Source: Chitinophagaceae bacterium
Lineage (GTDB): Bacteria; Bacteroidota; Bacteroidia; Chitinophagales; Chitinophagaceae
Reading direction: 5' to 3'
Assembly (NCBI GenBank): GCA_027486835.1
Contig: JAIXOJ010000077.1
Coordinates: forward strand, 1-41,943
DNA length: 41,943 nt
The position numbers and the translations under genes were made by a program. Positions 1 to 7,158 of this stretch are shown here, in pieces (positions within the stretch are counted from its first letter, which is position 1; each line of letters starts with the position of its first letter). Under the pieces are notes generated by a model. The model was not told the origin of the DNA. It did no database searches and saw only the letters and a program-made list of their open reading frames with translations.

Positions 1-42
1 AGGGTAAAGGCCCTAAAGGAGCTTAATGCTGCGACCGAATAA
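1..42 (+). CDS. C-terminal tail of an upstream gene (partial)
   Basis: Frame 1 is open from the first base and reads 13 codons (RVKALKELNAATE) to a TAA at 40-42. A strong hairpin with a T run follows 14 bases later, as expected at the end of a real transcription unit. The peptide is too short to assign to a family. It could be chance, since only 13 codons are visible; the terminator is the main support. Confidence 0.4.
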   Translation, partial: RVKALKELNAATE

Positions 43-56
43 TACAGCGACTTCTC

Positions 57-120
57 AACGTCTTTAATAATTTCTCTTACCCAAAATGGTAGGAGGGTAA
101 ATTGTTAAAGACGTTTTTTT
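57..120 (+). terminator. Rho-independent terminator
   Basis: AACGTCTTTAA (57-67) is the exact reverse complement of TTAAAGACGTT (105-115), and T continues to 120. An inner pair, TTACCC (77-82) with GGGTAA (95-100), closes a second stem. It lies just behind the partial gene ending at 42. Confidence 0.7.
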
Positions 121-321
121 ATTGTACCTACATGGGCGATGGGTGAAATAAAACAGAAACGAACTAAACATATCCATCTATGAAATAAACCATTGTGGAG
201 TGATTGCCACTAATGCACGAATGGTGTCTAATTCTTTTACAATACAATACAACCCAATACCACAAGTACATTCCCCTTCGCAACAATCTTCGCTGGGCTG
301 GCATGTGTATCTAGAGTGGCC
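121..321. other. Non-coding stretch, no recognised gene
   Basis: No convincing coding frame is seen. The only notable item is TTGCCACTAATGCACGAATGG near 203-223, which nearly matches a segment inside both copies of the 202-bp tandem duplication (about 11022 and 11224). From about 277 the sequence begins to resemble the flank of the transposase remnant that follows. Confidence 0.4.
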
Positions 322-545
322 TGGCTACGGTTTATACAAAAAATATAAAATGGTCGAAATTTCAAGCATACACTTGCTACCAAACTAATCAATGGCACTG
401 CTATACTTCCAATGTTGAGGCTCTGTTACAAAGCCCGAAACAACAGGATTATAGTGTATGTAATCTCGCTTTTGTTTTTGGTGGGGAATTATCTGAGCGA
501 AGCCGAAAGGCACGGGTGTGGGAGCAGCGAGTTGATTTGAAATGT
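322..545 (-). pseudogene. Remnant 1 of a Y1/RAYT-type transposase C-terminus
   Basis: On the minus strand the sequence translates to KRDYIHYNPVVSGFV, then HWKYSSAID, a TAG stop where a Tyr is expected, and FGSKCMLEI. This matches the C-terminal end typical of REP-associated (IS200-like, Y1) transposases, with its DYIHNNPV and Y-SSA-Y blocks. No catalytic HUH or Tyr part is visible, so only the tail remains. Two related copies lie at about 1040-1285 and 2322-2566. Similarity between copies extends a little upstream, to about 277 here. The family call rests on motif recognition. Confidence 0.7.
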
Positions 546-618
546 GGTAGCTGCGACATAATCAAGCTTGCACTAGCGGGAAAAAACACTCTATTATATT
601 ATGTTTTGAAAAACCCAC

Positions 619-975
619 TTATATAATTATCGCTTCGAGTTTTCTAAAAATAAAAACATCTTGATCATCCTCTGAAATAAGGCTATTCATTTCATCAGGA
701 TCAAGTGATAGATAATAACAATCGCCATCAAAAAAAAATTTATAGGCATGCAATTGTTGATTAATGGAATCGAGGTTTTGGTTAATAGAAACAGTAATTA
801 AATCTTTAACTAAAACACGCAAATAACTGTAATCCTTTCTAAAATTTATTGAAAATTCTATATTAACATACCTATCGATACTGCTAAAGTGAATTGTCAT
901 TGTAACTATAGTTGCATTTGACAATATCTTATTAAGCAAATCAAATTCATAAAACTGCTTTTCATTTAAACTCAT
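619..975 (-). CDS. Hypothetical small acidic protein, possible orphan immunity protein
   Basis: A 118-residue protein starting at an ATG (973-975), with alternating hydrophobic and acidic stretches and no signal peptide or membrane segment. It has a DGDCYYLSLDPDE segment near residues 83-95. I do not recognise a family. It is flanked on both sides by degraded Y1 transposase remnants, in the same order as the SUKH-like gene and the toxin-linked gene further along. This suggests a displaced immunity gene of an Rhs toxin locus, but that is inference from context only. The AT-rich composition is shared with the neighbouring small genes. Confidence 0.65.
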   Translation of the reverse strand: MSLNEKQFYEFDLLNKILSNATIVTMTIHFSSIDRYVNIEFSINFRKDYSYLRVLVKDLITVSINQNLDSINQQLHAYKFFFDGDCYYLSLDPDEMNSLISEDDQDVFIFRKLEAIII

Positions 976-1039
976 TGCATTTTTTTTGCCAAAGTCAATT
1001 AATAATTCTTCCTCGCTGCCACACGTGTTTCACATGTGA

Positions 1040-1285
1040 CTTCGCTACGGTTTATACGAATATAAAATGGTCAAAGAAAAATTATTTCAAGCATACCCTC
1101 GCCACCAAAATAATCAATGGCATTACTGTATTTCCAATGTAGAGGCTTTGTTACTAAGCCTGAAACAACAGGAGGATTGTTGCGTAGGTAATCTTGCTTT
1201 TGTTCTTTGGGGTGTATCATGTTAGCGAGGCCAGACGCGGCACGAGTGCGGGAAGCGAGTCACTGCAACAATATGATTTGAAGTA
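1040..1285 (-). pseudogene. Remnant 2 of a Y1/RAYT-type transposase C-terminus
   Basis: The minus strand reads KQDYLRNNPPVVSGLV, then HWKYSNAIDYFGGEGMLEII, a better preserved copy of the tail seen at 322-545, with no stop inside the core block. The frame ends shortly after at a TAA. There is no start codon or catalytic domain in reach, so this too is a fragment. Similarity to the other copies extends on one side to about 1005. The rest of 1286-1477 holds no recognised gene; an imperfect inverted repeat built on AAACTTTT and AAAAGTTT lies near 1370-1400. Confidence 0.7.
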
Positions 1286-1477
1286 CACCAGCGTGGGTGA
1301 GTTTCTGCTACAACAAGTTTTGACCCGCAGCAGCGGGGTAGACCTACTATCCTCTTTTATCCGACATTTAAACTTTTGAATCACTCCGTTTAAAAGTTTG
1401 ATTCACGGCACACTTTCGCCAAGAGTAAATGATGCACGACCTATTTTTTCATTTCAAATTATGCTTATGTCAAACCT

Positions 1478-2077
1478 CTACGGATTTTCTTTATAAATTC
1501 TCCACAATCTAGAATTCGGGTTATACTTCTCTCCTATTTGATTATATATTTTAAAGCATTCATCAGTTTCGGAACTTGCATAAAAAACAACCTGTTCCTG
1601 GTACGCTTCAATCGCTGTTTTTAAAAAACTTTCAATAGTATCAAAAGCAGTGATAATCGTATCAAAATCAAGAATTGAGATAGAATAAAAAAATATCATT
1701 TTATAAGTTGGGGATTTTCTATCACAGTCAATTAAAAATATTTCGCCGATAATCGAATCAAGTAATGGAAACAGATTTGCACTCCAATAGTTGTCTTTTC
1801 CTATATTATACATTTCAATTGAATGCTGCAATGATGTAAAAACTCCAAAGGGAATTAAATCTATATCAATCCTTGCATCTTGAGCTCTTCTCAGATCAAT
1901 TCCGTTTTTCCACATATACAACTCATAAAATTCTTTTGGAAAATCTAAGTTAACCCCAATTAAAATATTATCAATATCTGGAATTGTAATTCCATCATTG
2001 AAATAATCAATCAATGGCGAATCTGCAAATTTTAAAGTATCAAATAGCTTCGCCAATAAACCACTAATAATATTCAT
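1478..2077 (-). CDS. SMI1/KNR4 (SUKH) family-like protein, probable immunity protein
   Basis: A 199-residue cytoplasmic protein starting at an ATG (2075-2077). The block DFPKEFYELYMWKNGID (residues 45-61) fits the SUKH signature of a proline-led helix followed by an NG turn, and IPFGVFTSLQHSIEMYN (about 75-91) fits the later strand and helix. SUKH proteins commonly act as immunity proteins of polymorphic toxins. No toxin is adjacent; the next gene on the same strand side is the toxin-linked exported protein, separated by a transposase remnant. It therefore looks like an orphan immunity gene left from an earlier toxin cassette. The family call is fairly good; the role is inferred. Confidence 0.7.
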   Translation of the reverse strand: MNIISGLLAKLFDTLKFADSPLIDYFNDGITIPDIDNILIGVNLDFPKEFYELYMWKNGIDLRRAQDARIDIDLIPFGVFTSLQHSIEMYNIGKDNYWSANLFPLLDSIIGEIFLIDCDRKSPTYKMIFFYSISILDFDTIITAFDTIESFLKTAIEAYQEQVVFYASSETDECFKIYNQIGEKYNPNSRLWRIYKENP

Positions 2078-2321
2078 AATATTATTTTAAAGATAGTATT
2101 AAAAGAAAACGAACGACTTGCCCATGCTGCACCTACACTACCAAATGAAAAAAGGCTTGAAATAAATACCCTATTGCTATAGTAATACTTAATATTTTAA
2201 AATTACAATATCGTGTTGACAGCACTGACATAAGTTGGGGCAAATCTATAAACCCACGATACCGTACGTCCTTACCACTTCGCTACAATCTTCGCTGCTA
2301 TCGCAAATTTTTCAAGCGTGG

Positions 2322-2566
2322 CTTCACTACGGTTCATAAGAATATAAAATGGTTAAAGAAAATCAATTTCAAGCATCCCCTTGCCCCCAATATTATCAAT
2401 GCCACTAGCAGGCACTGCTATACTTCCAATGTTGGGGTTATGTAACAAAGTCCAAAACAACAGGATTATAGTGTATGTAATCCCGTTTTTGTTCTTGGCG
2501 GGGTATCATTTTAGCGAAGCCACACGCGGCACGGTGCAGTAGCAGCGAGTTTATATGACGTGCGGT
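2322..2566 (-). pseudogene. Remnant 3 of a Y1/RAYT-type transposase C-terminus
   Basis: The minus strand reads RDYIHYNPVVLDFVT, a stop, PQHWKYSSA, then a short insertion that shifts frame, and GGKGMLEIDFL before a stop. This is the same tail as at 322-545 and 1040-1285, with more damage. Related flanking sequence starts at about 2268. Bases 2078-2267 before it hold no recognised gene. Confidence 0.7.
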
Positions 2567-2630
2567 AGCGGGTACTCCTTATGTTAATACTCTAAAATAT
2601 GTATCTTAAAATTTGGTTTTTGACATAGAA

Positions 2631-2684
2631 TGCGCTAGCTGGGCTTTTGAATTGACGTGCGCCAGCTTGGACGCGCTAGCTGGG
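2631..2684. repeat. Short direct repeats of a GCGCTAGCTGGGC motif
   Basis: TGCGCTAGCTGGGC occurs at 2631-2644 and CGCGCTAGCTGGGC at 2671-2684, with a diverged copy (GTGCGCCAGCTTGG) between them. The reverse complement of the core also occurs inside the Rhs fragment near 4879-4891. It lies directly behind the candidate immunity gene ending at 2696. No function is apparent. Confidence 0.5.
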
Positions 2685-2695
2685 CTAGATTGATA

Positions 2696-3421
2696 TCAGT
2701 GTGCTTCATTTTTTTTCTTTTTTTTTAGTTCCGTTTTCGATTTATTTTTCAAGATTATCATTTCCTTTTTGCCATTTACTATTCGAAACGCTATCCTTAC
2801 GGGTCTCGGTTTATACTTTTGTGTACTGTCAGCATCAATAGGATGATATTCTAACTTTGTATCTAAAGGTTCATTTATCTGTGAGATTAACCATTTATTT
2901 TCACATTTTTCGAAATAAAATTTCATTAGTCTTAAGTTGTTAGTAAACTTAAGTTCTATTGTACTAATCCTATCATTTATTTCATGATTAATAATCAACG
3001 GATTTTCCAATTTTTTATCATTTTCATCTATTTCCATTCTCTGCAATACAAGGTCTGACCCACATCCGATAGGAATGTCCTCATATTGTTGATACTTTAC
3101 AAATATTGAGTCTTGTATTTTATGATATTTTAGCACACTCCGGAGATATGTATCAGATAAAAAACCTGATGATTTTAATGCTTTTATATATTTATCAACT
3201 TCATTAAAATTAATACGATAGATTTTTTTAGGTGATTTTGGAAGGGTATCCCAATTTTTGACAATATCAAAATCAAAGTCAGTTTCTTCCAATTTTTGGA
3301 AATACCATTTTAAGAAAGACACGGCAATTTGTTTCAACTCATTTGGCGAGCAAACTGCTTGAGATTTTACACTATACATGTTCAGCGTAAATAAAATTGA
3401 TAATAAAAAAACCTTTTTCAT
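2696..3421 (-). CDS. Exported protein next to the Rhs toxin tip, candidate immunity protein
   Basis: A 241-residue protein with a clear signal peptide (MKKVFLLSILFTLNMYSVKSQA). The mature part begins with a helix, AVSFLKWYFQKLEE, which resembles the opening of DUF3828-type periplasmic proteins; that assignment is tentative. The C-terminus is strongly basic (SKTELKKKKKNEAH). Its ATG lies one base after the stop of the cysteine-peptidase toxin frame on the same strand, so translation is probably coupled. Tight pairing with a toxin tip makes an immunity role likely. Export would place the protection in the periplasm, consistent with an extracytoplasmic target. Role inferred, gene reality well supported. 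Confidence 0.7.
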   Translation of the reverse strand: MKKVFLLSILFTLNMYSVKSQAVCSPNELKQIAVSFLKWYFQKLEETDFDFDIVKNWDTLPKSPKKIYRINFNEVDKYIKALKSSGFLSDTYLRSVLKYHKIQDSIFVKYQQYEDIPIGCGSDLVLQRMEIDENDKKLENPLIINHEINDRISTIELKFTNNLRLMKFYFEKCENKWLISQINEPLDTKLEYHPIDADSTQKYKPRPVRIAFRIVNGKKEMIILKNKSKTELKKKKKNEAH

Positions 3422-3422
3422 C

Positions 3423-4019
3423 TTATTTTAATTTATACGTTATTCTAATATTAGTCACACGATGAACAGGGTTCGAATATAAGTAAAGACCATATTCATT
3501 ATCGAAATAGTACCTATTCTCTTCATTTGTAGCTTCTTTCCAAGTTCCCCTACCTGTGTTCAAAAACCGAAAAAAGGTGCCTATTTTGTCTTCACCATAA
3601 CCAATTATAATATTTGCATGCGTAGTTGTTTTATCGGTATTATCCTTTTGTTTTTTAGGATTAATTTTAGCTTGAACTGCTACCAATAGAGGAATCCCTC
3701 TGTTCAATTGTTCAATTATATAATCAACACCTTTTTTTGTGCTAGCATTATCATACCCTCTTTCTATACTATATGAATGATAGTAATTCACCCCTGCTTT
3801 ATCATAACCGCCAAATGTATATCCTATATTATTCATAATTTTTCTTGCTACCACAAAACATTGTGTTTTATTACTTACATAAGGAACGAAAGCAGATTCT
3901 GGTATGACATTTTCAACACAAGGGGATTGTCTTTTATTCCCAGCTTCATTAGCCGCCCACTGCCCACAATAATTCCCAACATTCTCTAGTAGTGCTTTTA
4001 ATCCATTAAAAACTGTACT
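3423..4019 (-). CDS. C39/papain-like cysteine peptidase toxin tip, detached from Rhs by a frameshift
   Basis: This frame has no good start of its own. It opens just after the Rhs frame and ends with a TAA next to the following gene. It contains VPYVSNKTQCFVVARKIM, which fits the catalytic-Cys block of C39_2/papain-like peptidases (Cys codon 3858-3860). THANIIIGYG follows with the catalytic His (3618-3620), then FLNTGRGTW, a plausible Asn block. A GTG start at 3854 would drop the Cys, so it is unlikely to be the true start. With one extra base in the A5 run at 4008-4012 it becomes the C-terminus of the Rhs protein. It may be a sequencing error, phase variation or decay. Peptidase function is inferred from motif order. 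Confidence 0.6.
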   Translation of the reverse strand, partial: STVFNGLKALLENVGNYCGQWAANEAGNKRQSPCVENVIPESAFVPYVSNKTQCFVVARKIMNNIGYTFGGYDKAGVNYYHSYSIERGYDNASTKKGVDYIIEQLNRGIPLLVAVQAKINPKKQKDNTDKTTTHANIIIGYGEDKIGTFFRFLNTGRGTWKEATNEENRYYFDNEYGLYLYSNPVHRVTNIRITYKLK

Positions 4020-4774
4020 TCATCATAAATCGCAATACTAATACTTACTGCAGGGCCGGCATACTTCCCCACTTCTCCCAGAAAACTACCTCCTGCACTG
4101 CCTCCCCCTCCTTCAACATTTGATGGACAGCCTAGTTCTCCTGCTTTGGAAAAGAGCGATTTGATGCCATCAAAGATGCCTCCAATTTCTATACCTAAGC
4201 CATCCACATCTACAAAATCTACTGGATTGTTGGAGGCATAGCAATACATGGATTGATGCTCATAACTATCTGCTAAGGGATCCATTTGTACAAAACGCCC
4301 TATCTGTGGGTCGTAGTTTCGGAAACCAAAGTCTATCCAGTTTAAGCCGCCTTCATCATCTACCTCTTTGTCGTTGTATTGATTGTTGTTTTTTAGGTGA
4401 CCTTCGGTAGGGTCAGGAAATTTTTGGCTACAGATTGGGGCCATTTTTAACCCAAATGGATAGTAGTGGTTTTCTTCTATCAGGTGCCCTCTGTCGTGGG
4501 TTATTTGCAGGTTGTCGAAATAAACATCAATATTACTTGCATTACTCACATATACAAAGGCATAACCATTATTAGGGGCTACGATATTGCTAAGGTCTAG
4601 CTCATCGCCTTGTCCATTGCTTGCTGTTTGCTCCCCAGCAGTGGAAATAGGCAGCACCTTGCTTTGATTGGGTAGAAAAACAAAGCGTTCGTCAAAAAAT
4701 AAGATGTTTAAGCTTGCCTGTGGGCAACTCGATCCACCAAGTTTGTTATTTAACAAACCACTTAAAGGAGTCAT
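3998..4774 (-). CDS. C-terminal fragment of an Rhs/YD-repeat protein (broken gene)
   Basis: A 258-residue reading frame, open without a start codon up to about 4916. VFLPNQSKVLPIS and GYAFVYVSNASNIDVYFDN are followed by ENHYYPFGLKMA and then the Rhs-associated core: WIDFGFRNYDPQIGRFVQMD, then YEHQSMYCYASNNPVDFVD, then DVDGLG. This core normally forms the plug end of the Rhs cocoon and marks the border to the variable toxin. A Gly/Ser-rich linker and a short hydrophobic stretch follow, and the frame stops at 3998 just after VQFLMD. The toxin continues in another frame. The large N-terminal shell is missing, so the locus is a relic or is read by recombination from elsewhere. Confidence 0.8.
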   Translation of the reverse strand: MTPLSGLLNNKLGGSSCPQASLNILFFDERFVFLPNQSKVLPISTAGEQTASNGQGDELDLSNIVAPNNGYAFVYVSNASNIDVYFDNLQITHDRGHLIEENHYYPFGLKMAPICSQKFPDPTEGHLKNNNQYNDKEVDDEGGLNWIDFGFRNYDPQIGRFVQMDPLADSYEHQSMYCYASNNPVDFVDVDGLGIEIGGIFDGIKSLFSKAGELGCPSNVEGGGGSAGGSFLGEVGKYAGPAVSISIAIYDEVQFLMD

Positions 4775-5080
4775 ATTATTGTTAGTGATGGTGGTAATTG
4801 CGCCTTCTTTATCGTCTAATTGATTTAAAGCACTCGTGCTTGCTATTGTTACACCTAGGCTAGTAACAATTGTTTGCCCAGCTAGCGCGAGCTTGTAGCT
4901 CGTGCATACTAATCGTTAAAATCTTTAACTACAGAAACCTCAAAAGTAGCAGCTAGATAGATCACTTGCATTTACTCATCTGTAAGTACCATTTTGTATT
5001 GCCCAAGTGGCCTTTGATGAAATAGTGGTAGGCAAATGAACCGAAAGCGAAGGGATTCGGAAATCCCTTTAATCAGTTTA
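4775..5080 (-). pseudogene. Decayed upstream part of the Rhs core
   Basis: Minus-strand translation gives FAYHYFIKGHLGNTK in one frame and then, one base shifted, MVLTDE, a stop, and QVIYLAATFE. This fits the 'DHLGN-RMVLTDE...YLAAT-E' block that precedes the Rhs core in Bacteroidota. At least two stops and one frameshift are visible, ahead of the open frame YKLALAGQTIVTSLG that joins the Rhs fragment. Nothing recognisable as Rhs continues beyond about 5100. Confidence 0.6.
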
Positions 5081-5168
5081 AGCGAGATGCCCTGCGGACT
5101 TTATGTTTTGTGGTTGAGTTGAGTTCATGATAATCTATTTACTTATGAAACCCAAGCAACCAACCATT

Positions 5169-5885
5169 TTAGCTGTCCATAAACTTATATCCAACGCCGC
5201 GGGCGGACTGGAAAAATTGGGGGTTATGACTTTCTTGTTCAAATAGTTTTCGGAAGTTGAGGATGAAATTGTCGATAGTGCGTGAGGATGGGTAAACTTG
5301 ATAGCCCCAAACTACTTGTAGTATTTTTTCGCGGGTTACCACTTCGCCTTTGTTTTCGATGAGTATTTTTAGCAACATCGTTTCTTTTTTACTTAATTCC
5401 ACGGTTTTGCCGTCGTGGGTGGTGGCTGTTTGCCCTGCAAAATCGATGGTGTTACCGCCAAATTGATAACTGTTGCCAATGCTTTCCCTATCGTTCAGCT
5501 TTTTGCCTTTGATAATTAATTTATCAATCCTTAGTAATAATTCCTCGAGGTTAAAGGGTTTGGTGAGGTAGTCATCGGCTCCTTTTTTTAACCCCAATAC
5601 TCGGTCGGCACTAGCATTTTTGGCACTGAGCATTAAAATGGGTGTATCCAAATTGCTAATACGCATGGTTTCGGCTACGGTTATGCCATCTACTTCGGGC
5701 ATCATTACGTCTAAGACTACTAAGTCGAAATGTTCGTTGGCAATGGCTTCTAGTGCTTGTGTGCCGTTGTAGGCACTGGTTACCGTATAACCTTCTAGCT
5801 CTAAATTGAGCTTGAGGGTATCGTGCAAATTTTCTTCATCGTCGGCTAATAGTATGTTAGCGGTGAATTTATTTGGGGTAGACAT
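5169..5885 (-). CDS. OmpR/PhoB-type response regulator (orphan)
   Basis: A 238-residue regulator with a receiver domain: acidic pair in ILLADDEEN, phospho-acceptor Asp59 in LVVLDVMMPEVDG, and Lys in YLTKPFN. It is followed by a winged-helix trans_reg_C domain with SSRTIDNFILNFRKLFE and ARGVGYKF. It should bind DNA upon phosphorylation by a histidine kinase, but no kinase gene is adjacent; the SGNH hydrolase gene lies upstream on the same strand. The start is an ATG directly after a G-free repetitive leader (5888-5958). The partner kinase must be elsewhere. Targets unknown. Confidence 0.9.
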   Translation of the reverse strand: MSTPNKFTANILLADDEENLHDTLKLNLELEGYTVTSAYNGTQALEAIANEHFDLVVLDVMMPEVDGITVAETMRISNLDTPILMLSAKNASADRVLGLKKGADDYLTKPFNLEELLLRIDKLIIKGKKLNDRESIGNSYQFGGNTIDFAGQTATTHDGKTVELSKKETMLLKILIENKGEVVTREKILQVVWGYQVYPSSRTIDNFILNFRKLFEQESHNPQFFQSARGVGYKFMDS

Positions 5886-5887
5886 AA

Positions 5888-5958
5888 AATTAGTTGTTAG
5901 TTGTTAGTTGTTAGTGAGAAGTGGGTGGTGAGAAGTGGTTAGTGGTTAGTTGGTGGAG
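5888..5958 (-). repeat. G-free TAACAAC-type leader before the response regulator
   Basis: In the coding sense this stretch is almost free of G and ends with repeats of CTAACAA, then TTTT and the ATG. Similar tracts sit before the genes starting at 6942 and 18742. It could act as an unstructured translation leader or simply be a microsatellite. Confidence 0.6.
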
Positions 5959-5967
5959 ACTTATTAG

Positions 5968-6942
5968 TTATCGTTGGATGAGTTCTTTAATTTCTGCGGT
6001 GAGGTCGGCTATTTTTGTTTTGGCTTCATCTAGGGGGAGTCCAATTTTCATGCCAGGGCGAATGTGGCCACTTGCGGTAAGCCAAGCATCTTTCATGGTG
6101 GCTTGACGAGTAGCTACCAGCTTCATAAGTCGTTCACCCCTTTCTGGGTCTAATGCCGACATGATATCTGCGGCTTTGGCCACAGCAGTTTGACCTAGAT
6201 AAAGTAAAATACTCTTGGCCATTATCCAATGACCCACTTCGCCAGGGTGTACGCCATCAGCGGCCAGAGCAAAGCCATCAACACCAAAAGTGCTGTCAAT
6301 TTTTCGGTGTGCTTCTAAGTAGTTTTTCATTGGGTAATGCACATCTGCCACTTCCCATTTTGCGGCTTTTTTCTGTGCTAACAACCAGTCTGCGTATTTG
6401 TCTAACACGGCAGCGTAACCTATTTTTTTTCCTTTTAATTCATCATACACAGGTGGGGTTACGTGTACTATTCTTGCACCGGACTCTTCTACTTGCTGGT
6501 GCAGCCATTGAATGCCTTTCTTGAAAAGCTGGAATCGGGAGCTGTCAAATGGCAGGTAAATGCCATCGTTCATGCCGTAGCAGGCAAATACTAAGTCGGG
6601 TTTGGTGAGGGAAAGCACCCTTGCCAAGCGTTCGTGTAAATCGGGGCGGGGATATTTTCCACCTGCATGTTTGGGTTCTGAGAGACCACTTACCGTTTCG
6701 CTGGGGAGACCCACATTTATAAATTCAATTTGCAATTCGGGGTGCTTGCTTAGGAAATAGGCTTCCACGTCGTTTACATAGCCGCCGGCATAAGTGATGC
6801 TATTGCCTAAAAATACAATTCGATGTACATTCTCACTTAGAATTTGTGCATTTAAGGTGTTCGTAAGAAAGCTAATTAGACTAATTACAATTGTCGCTAG
6901 TACCTTACTGTTAAGAAAATCGCTTTTGTTGAATCTGATCAT
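5968..6942 (-). CDS. Exported SGNH/GDSL-family hydrolase
   Basis: A 324-residue protein from the ATG at 6940-6942. A longer frame begins at a TTG inside a repeat tract and is not a credible start. The N-terminus is a signal peptide or anchor (about residues 12-33). Block I is FLGNSITYAGG with nucleophile Ser48; block III is CYGMNDG; the terminal block DGVHPGEVGHWIMA holds the Asp and His. The C-terminal third is helical. These are lipase/esterase-like hydrolases often acting on carbohydrate or lipid esters; the substrate is unknown. The regulator gene follows 82 bases later and may be cotranscribed. Confidence 0.85.
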   Translation of the reverse strand: MIRFNKSDFLNSKVLATIVISLISFLTNTLNAQILSENVHRIVFLGNSITYAGGYVNDVEAYFLSKHPELQIEFINVGLPSETVSGLSEPKHAGGKYPRPDLHERLARVLSLTKPDLVFACYGMNDGIYLPFDSSRFQLFKKGIQWLHQQVEESGARIVHVTPPVYDELKGKKIGYAAVLDKYADWLLAQKKAAKWEVADVHYPMKNYLEAHRKIDSTFGVDGFALAADGVHPGEVGHWIMAKSILLYLGQTAVAKAADIMSALDPERGERLMKLVATRQATMKDAWLTASGHIRPGMKIGLPLDEAKTKIADLTAEIKELIQR

Positions 6943-6985
6943 GAGTAGGTTGTAAGTTATAAGTTGTAAGTTATAAGTTTTAGGT
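6943..6985 (-). repeat. G-free CTTATAACTTACAA-type leader before the hydrolase gene
   Basis: In the coding sense it reads repeats of ACTTATAACTTACA, then ACCTACTC and the ATG, with no G. It is the counterpart of the leaders at 5888-5958 and 18678-18741. Confidence 0.6.
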
Positions 6986-7158
6986 GTCAAGTATTAAGTG
7001 GTATGTGTGTATCATAAAATTATACCCACTTCCTGATTGCTGAATTTGTGGCAACTACTTTACTAAAAAAGACTCCATATACTATTTTCCATCTTTCACT
7101 GGGAAGAATGGTATGTGGGGATGTACAAGTAGTCATGTTTTTGGGTTATTAAAAATAT

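Noticed and set aside
200-388. A 62-codon plus-strand frame
   Set aside because: It runs into the antisense of the transposase remnant and has no protein-like features.
1194-1379. A plus-strand frame of 61 codons
   Set aside because: It is antisense to the transposase remnant at 1040-1285.
5968-6990. The longer form of the SGNH hydrolase starting at 6990
   Set aside because: Its first 16 codons are the repeat leader and its start would be TTG; the ATG at 6942 directly begins the signal peptide.
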